A stretch of DNA of 24,935 nt from a virus, in IMG/VR virus record IMGVR_UViG_3300013101_000087, positions 1 to 24,935 of that record; one strand, 5' to 3'. The stretch's first letter is position 1; each line of letters opens with the position of its first letter. Under the pieces are notes generated by a model. That model did no database searches and was not told the origin of the DNA. It saw only the letters and a program-made list of their open reading frames with translations. Of the stretch, positions 1-8,044 are shown in pieces. A program made the position numbers and the translations under genes.

Positions 1-4
1 GCTG

Positions 5-20
5 TTTATTTATTTATTTA
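5..20. repeat. TTTA x4 short tandem repeat
   Basis: Four perfect tandem copies of TTTA at the left edge of the window, just upstream of the first gene. It may be part of an AT-rich promoter or terminator tail belonging to the region to the left, which is cut off. No function can be assigned from sequence alone. Confidence 0.4.
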
Positions 21-51
21 TAGATATTAACTTTATATGAGGATAAGAATT

Positions 52-633
52 ATGACAAAAAGCATTACACCAGAAGAAAAAGTAGCTACTTTTAGATCAG
101 AACTTGACTTAATATTTGACGACAAAATTAGAGAATTTACAGAAATATGTTTAATGATGGCACCTACTTATTTCTTTGTTGATTGTCCAGCATCATCTAG
201 TGGAAAGTACCACCCTATTGATGAATTATGCGCAGTAGGAACTATACTACATACAAAGAAAGTGGTTACAGTGGCGTACGACTTATCCCGTGGTTTAGGT
301 TGTGAAGTAAACAGAGACGCAATAATCTCTGCTTGCATTATTCATGACTTACGTAAGCAAGGTGTTAATCGTACCGGCCACACCGTTAAGTATCATCCAG
401 ACCTAGGAGCTAAGCTAATAGAGGAAGTTCATAGAGACACGAAGATACTGTCGGAGAAAGATTATAATATTATTCGTAATGGTGTAGGTTATCATTACGG
501 CCCTTGGAGTATTAAGCCTTGGAATAAACCTTTAGATAAGTATGCTCCTGAAGAGTTGTGTGTTTATTTAAGTGATTATATAGCTAGTAAGAAAACCTTA
601 ATAGTAAAACAAGAGGATAGATTCGATGGTTAA
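52..633 (+). CDS. HD-domain phosphohydrolase-like protein
   Basis: Probable metal-dependent HD-superfamily hydrolase of 193 aa; the substrate is unknown, nucleotides or a phosphodiester being typical of the family. The HD signature is seen in order: H67 (TILHTKK), the doublet H98-D99 (CIIHDLRK), H148 (GYHYGPW) and D175 (YLSDYIAS), with the expected helical spacing. I start at ATG 52 rather than the in-frame ATG 37, because GAGGAT at 39-44 sits 7 nt before ATG 52 and overlaps the earlier ATG. The last 8 bases overlap the next gene, so the two are probably translationally coupled. HD proteins beside terminase genes are known in large phages, where they may act on nucleotides or on signalling molecules; which one applies here is not visible. 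The fold call is firm, the role is not. Confidence 0.8.
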   Translation: MTKSITPEEKVATFRSELDLIFDDKIREFTEICLMMAPTYFFVDCPASSSGKYHPIDELCAVGTILHTKKVVTVAYDLSRGLGCEVNRDAIISACIIHDLRKQGVNRTGHTVKYHPDLGAKLIEEVHRDTKILSEKDYNIIRNGVGYHYGPWSIKPWNKPLDKYAPEELCVYLSDYIASKKTLIVKQEDRFDG

Positions 634-961
634 TAGTGTATTACAAAATGATATAAAAAAACACATGGATAAGACCTCTATTAGTACAGAACTAGCGCCT
701 GGAAGTCCTAGACGATTTGAACCTAATGAGGGCGCCAGTAATCTAAATAAGAGAATACATAAAGAGTCTGCTTTTGTAGACAAATACAAAGATATGCCTT
801 TCTCTTTCGACAAGCCTAGTTTTGGCTCTGTTAAAAAGCAGGTTGTAAAACTTTGTGGTAATTGTGAATCGCCGGTAACTGTAGCCACAAACTGTGTGGG
901 TGTAATATGTAGAAAATGCAATACATACGCCAGCGTTATAGAGGTAGATATAGATGAATAA
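626..961 (+). CDS. Small zinc-ribbon protein
   Basis: A 111-aa protein of unknown role. The C-terminal third holds a zinc-ribbon-like pattern: CGNC, then 15 residues, then CRKC, with one more cysteine between them (TNCVG). This is the usual arrangement for a structural zinc site that binds nucleic acid or protein. The N-terminal 70 residues are charged and polar (PGSPRRFEPNEGASNLNK) and look partly disordered. The gene overlaps the HD-domain gene upstream and the next gene downstream by 8 bases each, so it is one cistron in a packed packaging operon. It could be a packaging accessory or a transcription-related factor; neither can be shown from the sequence. Confidence 0.75.
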   Translation: MVNSVLQNDIKKHMDKTSISTELAPGSPRRFEPNEGASNLNKRIHKESAFVDKYKDMPFSFDKPSFGSVKKQVVKLCGNCESPVTVATNCVGVICRKCNTYASVIEVDIDE

Positions 962-1415
962 AGGTAGAGGACGCCCACTAGGATTTAAATTAAGTGAAGA
1001 GAGCAAAAGAGCTATAAGTGAGTCAAAAAAAGGACAGCGCCATTCTGAAGCTACTAAAGAAAAGATTTCGAGAACGTTGATTTCCTATTTCAGAAACATG
1101 TTTCCACTATCGACTGAGTTGTATGATCAATACTACGAGGAGATAGAGGCTTCTCCAGATAACAGAGAATGGTTTGCTAAAATAAGTGCGATGTTTGATG
1201 AAACAACTGACATATATACAGAACGTTCCCTCAATTCTAAACGTTTTAGAGAGATATCCATAGAATACAATATAAGCATGGAAGACAATCCTTACTTGAA
1301 TAAGGTCATGTCTAATCCAGAAGACATTTGTGAGTTACGTGAACAGTGTGAAAAGCTGGGTTTAAACTTCGATGAAGTATGCCACGTACTCAAGATAGGT
1401 GTGGAGCATGGCTAG
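954..1415 (+). CDS. NUMOD3-like DNA-binding protein, packaging region
   Basis: A 153-aa protein of unknown role. The first ~45 residues (GRGRPLGFKLSEESKR, then a second unit GQRHSEATKEKISRTL) fit the NUMOD3 pattern, a short helical DNA-binding repeat usually found in GIY-YIG and HNH homing endonucleases. The GRGRP stretch also resembles an AT-hook. No catalytic endonuclease motif follows; the rest is acidic and helical (residues ~55-150). The position two genes before TerL makes a role in packaging-site recognition possible, either as a small terminase or as a partner of the next gene. A remnant of a homing gene is the alternative. It starts at ATG 954, with AGGT shortly upstream, inside the end of the zinc-ribbon gene. 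Confidence 0.7.
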   Translation: MNKGRGRPLGFKLSEESKRAISESKKGQRHSEATKEKISRTLISYFRNMFPLSTELYDQYYEEIEASPDNREWFAKISAMFDETTDIYTERSLNSKRFREISIEYNISMEDNPYLNKVMSNPEDICELREQCEKLGLNFDEVCHVLKIGVEHG

Positions 1416-1908
1416 AAAACCAGGAAGGCCTAAAGCACCACCAAAAGCTAGGGAACTACTTACTAAAGTAATTCCCATTAAAGATATGTTTCAAGAGGAA
1501 GAGTTGGTTATATATCACAGCCTCATTGATATATACTTAAAAGACTTCGACGAAGATGATTTAACATCATCTGATATAGATGATATAATGACCTTAGCTA
1601 CAAATAAGATAATAGAGATTAGATTATTGAAGTCTAGTAGAAACGACGCTGACAGTCACCTAAACTACTCCAACTCAATGGAGAGGCTAAGAAAACAGAG
1701 TGATAAGATTAAAGACAACCTGGCTTCAAGAAGAAAAGATCGTATAGACCCTAATGAGTTTAAAGGGTTCTCCATAGTTGATTTAGCCGTATCTTTTGAT
1801 GACTCTAAAAAACAAAAACTAGAACAAAAAGCGAGAGATATGAAAGCAAGTCAAGAACATCTATTGGAAGTCTTGGAAGAACATAGTTGTAAAGATGACA
1901 TAGAGTAA
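1408..1908 (+). CDS. terS: Putative terminase small subunit
   Basis: Candidate TerS, the DNA-recognition partner of the large terminase. The 166-aa product begins with an AT-hook-like basic patch (MARKPGRPKAPPK). A helical middle follows, ending in a likely coiled coil around residues 85-115 (NSMERLRKQSDKIKDNL), then SRRKDR and an acidic tail rich in E and K. This layout, DNA-binding start, oligomerising helices and a C-terminal tail for TerL, fits small terminases, as does the position directly before terL with a TAATG junction. I prefer ATG 1408 with AGGTG at 1397-1401; an in-frame GTG at 1399 would add MWS. No diagnostic motif exists for TerS, so the call rests on layout and context; the 954 gene is the competing candidate. 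Confidence 0.6.
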   Translation: MARKPGRPKAPPKARELLTKVIPIKDMFQEEELVIYHSLIDIYLKDFDEDDLTSSDIDDIMTLATNKIIEIRLLKSSRNDADSHLNYSNSMERLRKQSDKIKDNLASRRKDRIDPNEFKGFSIVDLAVSFDDSKKQKLEQKARDMKASQEHLLEVLEEHSCKDDIE

Positions 1909-3614
1909 TGTCAAAACTTACTAAGAACATGGACATAGTCCTTCAACAAGGGACGGACTTAATACAGTTTTACAGGGGTAACCCTTGTATAGCTGCGTAC
2001 GAGTTACTAGGTGTTGACTTAGCCCCCATACAGAGAATAATCTTTGAAGCCATGTGGTTTAAAGCTTATACTGTAGCTGTAGCTGGACGTGGCTTTGGGA
2101 AAACGTTTTTATCAGGCTTATTGGCTGCCCTACTGTGCTTGTTATATCCTGGTTACAGGGTTGGCCTAATTGCCCCGTCTTTCCGGCAGGCTAAAATGAT
2201 ATTTGCAGAGGTAGAAAAACTCTACACAAAATCCGCCATACTTAAAGAAGCTACAGAGAAGCGCCCTATACGTGGCTCAGACACTTGCTACGTTAAGTTT
2301 AAAGCAGTAGCGGGGCATAACAACGCTTTCATAGAAGCCTTACCTATAGGCGCTGACGGTGCTAAAATCAGGGGTTCTCGTTTCTACTGTATTCTAGTAG
2401 ATGAGTTTGCCCAAGTGCCCCAGAAGATTATTGAAACCGTTCTTGCTCCTATGAGTATCACTAAGCTTGACCCAATGGTACAAGTACGTGAGTTAGAACG
2501 CAGAAAGAGACTATTAGCAGCGGGCTTGGCGACAGGCTCGGATTTTGAAGAAGACTCTGTAAACAAGATGATTGGTACATCTTCTGGTTATTATAAATTT
2601 AATCATATGTACAAACGTATGCGTGAGTACTGGAGTCAGATTGAAGAGGGGTCTAAAGACCACGCAGTATTTCAAATACCTTATACTTTACTCCCAGATG
2701 GTTTCCTAGACCCCAAGAACGTAGAAAACTCTAGAAGAGTTATGTCTAGTCATGAATTTGACATGGAGTACATGGCTGCTATGGTTAGCGACTCTGAGGG
2801 CTTCTTTAAAGCCTCTTTATTAGACTCGTGTACAGTAGGTAGTAATTTTGACATAGAGCTTACAGGGGACAAATCATCTAATTATGTGATAGGTATAGAT
2901 CCTAACCAAGGAGGTAAAGCTAAGTGTGGTGTAGTAATAGTAAAATTAGGCACACCAAACAAGATAGTACGCGTAATGGCCTTAGAGGGTAAAACAACCC
3001 AAGACGTTACCGTGGCGTTACAGGAATTATGTAACGTATATAATGTAGTACGTATCTATATGGATAGGGGTGGTGGTGGTAAAGCTGTAGCTGATTTATT
3101 AGAAGAAGGCTACAACGAGGTCGAACCCATTATTAATAGACAAGATAAAGACAAAGTAAAAATACAAGGACGTCACATTCTTGAGTTGACTACGTTTAGC
3201 ACATCATGGATTGCTGATGCTAACTTTGCTACCCTATCATTGTTTGAAGATACACACTTATTGTTTCCTTCTAAGTTAGCTGTTACAACATCAGAGTTAA
3301 AGCAAGACGCTTATGAACTGATGGAAACACTGAAGAAACAGTGTCTTAACATTGTTGTTACACAAACTGCTAGTGGTGCGTTACACTTTGACACACCTAA
3401 GAAAGGACAAAACAAAGATATTTATTCAGCACTGATTCTCGCTGGTTATGGTGTAAAAGCACTGGAACATGAGCTAGGTGAAGAGGAAGAAAATATACTT
3501 TATGGTAGTGGTGGTTTAATACGAGGTAAAGATAGTGCTAATTGGCGTTTGTCCAATGGAGCACAAGCTGCTGCAGTGACAAGTTCATTGGCTTTACTGA
3601 AGAAACGTAATTAA
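1908..3614 (+). CDS. terL: Terminase large subunit (ATPase/nuclease)
   Basis: The motor that pumps DNA through the portal and cuts concatemers. The 568-aa product has both expected domains. ATPase: Walker A GRGFGKT at residues 60-66, Walker B ILVDE at 162-166, with the catalytic glutamate last. RNase H-fold nuclease: acidic residues D331 (VIGIDPNQGG), D386 (IYMDRGGGG) and D504 (GQNKDIYSALI). A glycine-rich tail follows from about 533. The length is normal for TerL. The start ATG shares its A with the TAA of the small-terminase gene, so the two are translationally coupled. The portal gene follows after 36 bases. No frameshift, intron or missing catalytic residue is seen. Confidence 0.97.
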   Translation: MSKLTKNMDIVLQQGTDLIQFYRGNPCIAAYELLGVDLAPIQRIIFEAMWFKAYTVAVAGRGFGKTFLSGLLAALLCLLYPGYRVGLIAPSFRQAKMIFAEVEKLYTKSAILKEATEKRPIRGSDTCYVKFKAVAGHNNAFIEALPIGADGAKIRGSRFYCILVDEFAQVPQKIIETVLAPMSITKLDPMVQVRELERRKRLLAAGLATGSDFEEDSVNKMIGTSSGYYKFNHMYKRMREYWSQIEEGSKDHAVFQIPYTLLPDGFLDPKNVENSRRVMSSHEFDMEYMAAMVSDSEGFFKASLLDSCTVGSNFDIELTGDKSSNYVIGIDPNQGGKAKCGVVIVKLGTPNKIVRVMALEGKTTQDVTVALQELCNVYNVVRIYMDRGGGGKAVADLLEEGYNEVEPIINRQDKDKVKIQGRHILELTTFSTSWIADANFATLSLFEDTHLLFPSKLAVTTSELKQDAYELMETLKKQCLNIVVTQTASGALHFDTPKKGQNKDIYSALILAGYGVKALEHELGEEEENILYGSGGLIRGKDSANWRLSNGAQAAAVTSSLALLKKRN

Positions 3615-3650
3615 CTAACTATTATAAAATAAACATTAAGGTAGGTAAAT

Positions 3651-5450
3651 ATGAGCGAAATATCAAGGAAAATAACCGCAGAATTACAGGAGAGATATCC
3701 TGATGTGGGTATAAAATCGGTAGAGATAGATGAAGCCAGAGGCACATCTACCTTTCTTATTGACCCTACTGAGAAGTCTTTAGCCTTTTTAGACAACCCA
3801 ATAATCCCACATGTGTATCGAGAGAAAGCTTCAACAATAACACGTGACTCAATGAATCGTTCTTACACCGACTTAGCGACGGCTAAAGATGTGTACGAAG
3901 AAGACCCTAAAAATTTATATGAACGGGTAATGAAATATTATTACACCGAACCAATAGTAGGGTCAGTTATAAATCTACTTTCGTCTTTAGCTAGTAAAGG
4001 TTTTGAGAACGACATTGATGATCCTGACATAAAGAACTTTTACGATACGTGGGCTTTTGATGTTAATTTTGAGGAAGTACTAGATTGGATTTATCTAGAC
4101 TTGTTTAAGACTTCTAATGTTACAACGTATAAATACATTGCTAATTATGAGCCTAGGATATCTACTATATTACCCGTAGGTAAAAAACCTAAAGCTAAGA
4201 CTAAAACTACAGGTAAAATATCAGCAGCTAAAAAGAAGATTTGGTCTAAAGGCCATCTTCCTATTGGTTATACTGTACTTAATCCTGCATTAGTTAATAT
4301 AGAAGGTAATCTATTATTTAATAACGTTGCTGTTAGTTTAACCCCACCTCCAGAGCTTGGAGTGCTTTTAAAGAAGCCCTCTGGCGAACAGACTGAAGAG
4401 GAAAAGATGTTATTAAAGTCTCTACCCCCAGAGTTAAAGAAAGCTGCTGAAGGTGGTGGTGAGTTTCAACTAGACTCTAGATTAGTAAACACAATTACAT
4501 ATAAAAAGCAACCTTACGAGCGTTACGCTCGCCCAAGGACTGCTAGAGTTTTTGACAGTATAGAATATAAGCAAGCATTACGTAACGCAGATTTAAGTAC
4601 TCTTGATGGTATATCTAATTACATACTTAAGATAACTATTGGTAATGATGATTATCCAGTAGTATCGCAAGAAGAACTTGAAGCCGTAGCTCAACTTTTT
4701 AACACGCCTAGTAAAAGCTTTGACGTTGTGTGGAATCATACTCTAAAAATAGAGAAGATTATAAGCCCGGAAATCGAAGCAATTTTAGGGAAGGAGAAAT
4801 ATGCACAAGTTAATGACGATATTACCGGTGGACTATCTTTTACTAGAGCGCTTATTGATGGTATTGGTACTACTTCTGATGTTGCGTGGGCTGTAAGAGG
4901 CGTTAGAGAAGATATAGAGTATGCTAGAAAGCAGGTTACTCGTTGGGTATATAATGAGTATAGACAGATAGCAGAGGCTATGGGTTTTGAAAGATTCCCA
5001 CGTGTTCGTTGGGACGAGGGTATTCTTAAAGATGATATACTGTATAAGAATGTACTGTCTTCCATGGTTGATAGAAGAATGTTATCCTATGAGACTGCTC
5101 TAGAGAGCCTAGGTTTCGATTTTGAAAATGAGAAGGGTAATATGGAGAAAGAGTTACCTCTAATAGAGGATGGCACTTTTGGTATTATAGGCAGTCCGTT
5201 TCAACAGTCTGCTACTGGGCCTAACATACAAGGGGCACAAAAATCTCCAAAAGGTACACCTTCTAGAGGCAGACCTACAGGTACAACAAAGAAGAAGACT
5301 CCTGTAACAGACCCTAATAAATTACAAGATAATAAGATAAACAAAAAAGCGAAATCTTTTAAAGAGACTCTCATAGGTATGACACAAGAAGAACGAGATT
5401 TTCTTATCCAAGAAATAGCATCAATAGAAGGAGACTATGATGAAGCATAA
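3651..5450 (+). CDS. Portal protein
   Basis: The dodecameric ring at the capsid vertex through which DNA enters and leaves. The 599-aa product sits between TerL and the prohead protease, the canonical portal slot. Residues ~85-150 carry a pattern typical of portals (YYTEPIVGSVINLLSS, followed by the WAFDVNFEEVLDWIYLDLF region). A long insertion rich in K, P and E (~180-280) would lie in the wing or crown. The C-terminal ~70 residues are low-complexity and basic, with an AT-hook-like SRGRPTGTTKKK at about 538-549, then a helical end. It starts at ATG 3651 behind AGGTAGG. It overlaps the protease gene by 14 bases. The assignment rests on position, length and pattern; no catalytic motif exists for portals. 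Confidence 0.9.
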   Translation: MSEISRKITAELQERYPDVGIKSVEIDEARGTSTFLIDPTEKSLAFLDNPIIPHVYREKASTITRDSMNRSYTDLATAKDVYEEDPKNLYERVMKYYYTEPIVGSVINLLSSLASKGFENDIDDPDIKNFYDTWAFDVNFEEVLDWIYLDLFKTSNVTTYKYIANYEPRISTILPVGKKPKAKTKTTGKISAAKKKIWSKGHLPIGYTVLNPALVNIEGNLLFNNVAVSLTPPPELGVLLKKPSGEQTEEEKMLLKSLPPELKKAAEGGGEFQLDSRLVNTITYKKQPYERYARPRTARVFDSIEYKQALRNADLSTLDGISNYILKITIGNDDYPVVSQEELEAVAQLFNTPSKSFDVVWNHTLKIEKIISPEIEAILGKEKYAQVNDDITGGLSFTRALIDGIGTTSDVAWAVRGVREDIEYARKQVTRWVYNEYRQIAEAMGFERFPRVRWDEGILKDDILYKNVLSSMVDRRMLSYETALESLGFDFENEKGNMEKELPLIEDGTFGIIGSPFQQSATGPNIQGAQKSPKGTPSRGRPTGTTKKKTPVTDPNKLQDNKINKKAKSFKETLIGMTQEERDFLIQEIASIEGDYDEA

Positions 5451-6576
5451 GTTCTATATGACCGCCGAGTTAACGTCTGTAAAGGAGACAACAGATTTAC
5501 GCCAAGAAGTTGCTTCCGTCATAGACTTGCCCGACGCAAAAGACAGACAACCCGACTTGGCTTACTTTACAAGTAGGTTTGTCAGTACAGGTACCAATTT
5601 AAACGACGCACACTTTTTAGGTAGTGAGCTTGCTAAAGCTAGTAATACCGTATCTGGTAAAGCTGTAGATATCGAACATGAGGAAGATAAAATCATAGGA
5701 CATATATACAAGCATGAGTATACAGATAACGAAGGTAATCATCTAGACAAAGCTGAACTATCGGATAAAGAAATTTCCCTATTAGATGCCGAAGATATGC
5801 ATATAGAAATTGCTAGTGTTGTTTATAAAACTAGATTCCCAGAGATTGCAGAAGAGATTAAGAAAGGTGAGTGGAAAGTATCCATGGAAGCTTACTTTAC
5901 TTCTTTTGACCTCCTAGTAGGTAGTACTATACTAACTCTAGACGAAGCTAGGCTGATGGGCTTCGACCCTGACAATGAAGAGTTGTTCGGTAAAGCAGCT
6001 AAGATTATAAAATCTGGTGATGTAGTAGATGAAGGTAAAGTAGCACGAGTACTGAGAGGTATTTGCTTCTCCGGTGTTGGTATAGTTAAGAAGCCTGCCA
6101 ATCCACCGTCCATAGTATTCGAGGCGGCATCTAACGACGAAGATACGACAGAAATCATATTTGACACTGACACACTTGACAAAGCCCCTATTAATGTAAC
6201 CTCCAGTAAGGTAGATAAAGAAACCGAGGATGCAAATTTAAGTGATCCTACTACTGTAGGAATTTGTGTGTCATACCACAGTGAGTTAAATGACTCTGTA
6301 GTTAAGGACCAAGATTCTAAAGTAATTGAAGAGCAGTGGTGTACTAAGTATGAAAGTACCTGTCCTACTTTTGGTAATCAAGACGTTCCTGAGTGTTTAA
6401 GATTTACATCAGGAGACATGATATTTGTATCAGCTAGTGAAATTTATAGTGTGGAACAAATAAAAAGTATGGTAGCTGATAGGTTAGAAGCTTTAGAAAA
6501 AGATTCAAAGATTAATAATTTAGTAGAAACACTTGATGTACTTTTAGAACAGGCTAAAAAATGTAGGACGGAATAG
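5437..6576 (+). CDS. Prohead maturation protease with C-terminal extension
   Basis: Serine protease that degrades scaffold and trims head proteins during capsid maturation. Within the 379 aa, the herpesvirus-like prohead protease signature is visible: H81 in AVDIEHEEDKIIGHI, S149 in WKVSMEAYF, and the segment GICFSGVGIVKKPANPPS at about 208-225, which is typical of the family before the domain ends. The remaining ~150 residues are an acidic extension with a cysteine-containing part (GICVSYHSE, EQWCTKYESTC, DVPECLRF) and a helical end; its role is unknown. It starts at ATG 5437 (or the adjacent ATG 5440) behind AGAAGGAGA, and overlaps the portal gene end. The scaffold gene follows 72 bases later. 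Confidence 0.9.
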   Translation: MMKHKFYMTAELTSVKETTDLRQEVASVIDLPDAKDRQPDLAYFTSRFVSTGTNLNDAHFLGSELAKASNTVSGKAVDIEHEEDKIIGHIYKHEYTDNEGNHLDKAELSDKEISLLDAEDMHIEIASVVYKTRFPEIAEEIKKGEWKVSMEAYFTSFDLLVGSTILTLDEARLMGFDPDNEELFGKAAKIIKSGDVVDEGKVARVLRGICFSGVGIVKKPANPPSIVFEAASNDEDTTEIIFDTDTLDKAPINVTSSKVDKETEDANLSDPTTVGICVSYHSELNDSVVKDQDSKVIEEQWCTKYESTCPTFGNQDVPECLRFTSGDMIFVSASEIYSVEQIKSMVADRLEALEKDSKINNLVETLDVLLEQAKKCRTE

Positions 6577-6648
6577 GAGTTAGTAAAACTTAGGTTAGTT
6601 ATAAAAAAATAAATTAAAGTTTGCTTTTTAATTAGGAGGAATATAATA

Positions 6649-7338
6649 ATGGAAGACAAATTGAAGAAACAGGTCGAAGACGCGGTTAATGCTATTTTCG
6701 CTAGCAAAGAGGAAAATACCAATCGTCAGAAAGCCGAGGATGCTCTACAGGCATCTGCAGACACTATTCAGGACTTAACTTCTCAAGTAGAAGTAGCTAC
6801 GGAAGCTACGGTTGCTGTAGAAGCTAAAGTTGTTGAGTTGGAAACACAAGTAGAGACCGCTACAGCTGAAAAGGCTGAAATGGTTGAGCAGCATGAAGTA
6901 GCCCTCAAAGAAGCAACAGACGCTAAAGAAGCTGCTGATGCAGACCTTGAGAAAGTCGCTTTAGAGTTGTCTACAATGAATAAAGAAATTACTGCTGACA
7001 AACGTATGGCAGAGTTGGGAACCGCAGGAGTGGTAAGAGAAGCTGCTGATATACAGAGAGCTAAAGTTATGGAAATGACTGATGAAGAGTTCGCTGCTTA
7101 TTCAGAAGAGTTAGTATCTATCAAGACACAAGTTATTGAGTCTTTGAAAGGTAAGGAAGACGCTACTGCTGATGTTGACGCAGATGCCGATGATGCTATT
7201 GACACACCTCCTGTAAATATTGACCCTGAAAAAACAGCACAGGCCGCGTTGAATTTGGAATCGCAACCTTCTAAGGACATGGCGTCTAAGTACGTTGACT
7301 TGGGAAAAGCTATGGCTGAAGCTATAACAAATAAATAA
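6649..7338 (+). CDS. Capsid scaffolding protein
   Basis: Probable internal scaffold around which the procapsid assembles, later removed by the protease encoded upstream. The 229-aa product is highly acidic, rich in A, E, V and T and predicted almost wholly helical. A long coiled coil runs over residues ~25-125 (heptads such as VEAKVVELETQVETATAEKA). The following segment ADKRMAELGTAGVV to DEEFAAYSEELVSIK is the type seen in scaffolds of phages with this gene order. A D/A-rich linker and a short basic end (SKYVDLGKAMAEAITNK) follow, fitting a C-terminal capsid-binding helix. It starts at ATG 6649 behind AGGAGG at 6634-6639. The position between protease and capsid genes supports the call strongly. 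Confidence 0.85.
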   Translation: MEDKLKKQVEDAVNAIFASKEENTNRQKAEDALQASADTIQDLTSQVEVATEATVAVEAKVVELETQVETATAEKAEMVEQHEVALKEATDAKEAADADLEKVALELSTMNKEITADKRMAELGTAGVVREAADIQRAKVMEMTDEEFAAYSEELVSIKTQVIESLKGKEDATADVDADADDAIDTPPVNIDPEKTAQAALNLESQPSKDMASKYVDLGKAMAEAITNK

Positions 7339-7354
7339 TTGAGGAGGATGAAAT

Positions 7355-7975
7355 ATGTTTATTCCTAGACACCCTGTTGTAGAAAACCAGTTTTGCAAAT
7401 ATGGCAGCTCTGCTGTTACCACCGGAACCGGTGGTGTAATTGCATATGCTGGCGCTGTAGTTTACTTGGATAGTACCAAGGACGACTCCATCGTACTTAA
7501 GATGGCTCATGGCGTTTCTGCCGCACCTTTTGGTTTTAGTATGCAAAAAGTTAAGACCGGATATCACTCAGTGCATCCAGTCGGAATGATGCTTCCTGGC
7601 GACTTAGGTTCCAGCGATGCTATCGCACAACCTGTTTACAGCTCTGCTGGTGCAATTAATGGTACTGACGAAGTACCTGTAGGCGTTGCCCACTTAGGTA
7701 TTTATGACACGGTTCATTATACCACACTTCAAACCTCCACTACTTTGACTTGTGATGATGACGACCAACCTAAGCCTGGACAGAGCTTATTTGCTGCTGC
7801 TGACGAAGCTAAACTAACCAACTCTACTGAGTCATCTGACGGTACCGATACTATGGGCGAGAGATGTAGCGCTACGGTTGTTGCAAAAGTTCTTAGAGGT
7901 GTTAGTGCTGCTAAAGCTACCAGTAATATGGCTAACACCACTCTGTATCCAATCAGAGTTAAACTGTTAATATAA
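7355..7975 (+). CDS. Putative head decoration / capsid-stabilising protein
   Basis: A 206-aa, beta-rich, glycine- and threonine-rich protein (TTGTGGVIAYAGAVVYLD) without signal peptide or membrane segment. It lies between scaffold and capsid genes, where head decoration or auxiliary capsid proteins are often encoded. The composition (small residues, few lysines) and the ending in a short hydrophobic strand (LYPIRVKLLI) fit a virion surface protein. Codons are richer in C at the third position than in neighbouring accessory genes, as in the capsid gene, suggesting high expression. It starts at ATG 7355 behind GAGGAGG at 7341-7347, 7 nt away. No specific family motif is recognised, so decoration is an inference from position and composition. 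Confidence 0.7.
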   Translation: MFIPRHPVVENQFCKYGSSAVTTGTGGVIAYAGAVVYLDSTKDDSIVLKMAHGVSAAPFGFSMQKVKTGYHSVHPVGMMLPGDLGSSDAIAQPVYSSAGAINGTDEVPVGVAHLGIYDTVHYTTLQTSTTLTCDDDDQPKPGQSLFAAADEAKLTNSTESSDGTDTMGERCSATVVAKVLRGVSAAKATSNMANTTLYPIRVKLLI

Positions 7976-7992
7976 TAATATTGAATGGATTA

Positions 7993-8015
7993 AGGGGTGA
8001 GCTTGTCTCACCCTT
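7993..8015 (+). other. Intergenic stem-loop before the capsid gene
   Basis: A hairpin with a 9-bp stem (AGGGGTGAG pairing with CTCACCCTT, one G-U pair) and a 5-base loop CTTGT. It lies between the decoration-type gene and the capsid gene, 18 nt before a perfect AAGGAGGT Shine-Dalgarno site. It is not followed by a run of T, so it is unlikely to be an efficient terminator. It could mark the 5' end of a processed or stabilised capsid mRNA, or be a leaky terminator. Confidence 0.6.
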
Positions 8016-8044
8016 CCATAACTAGATAAATTAAGGAGGTTCTT

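Noticed and set aside
598-1006. Overlapping antisense ORFs across the zinc-ribbon gene
   Set aside because: They lie opposite well-supported genes, have no ribosome sites, and their products are low-complexity, typical of chance frames.
6621-6647. TTGCTT and TATAAT, 15 bases apart, before the scaffold gene
   Set aside because: Transcription would begin after the scaffold start codon and ribosome site, so it cannot serve this gene; TATAAT there is probably just spacer.
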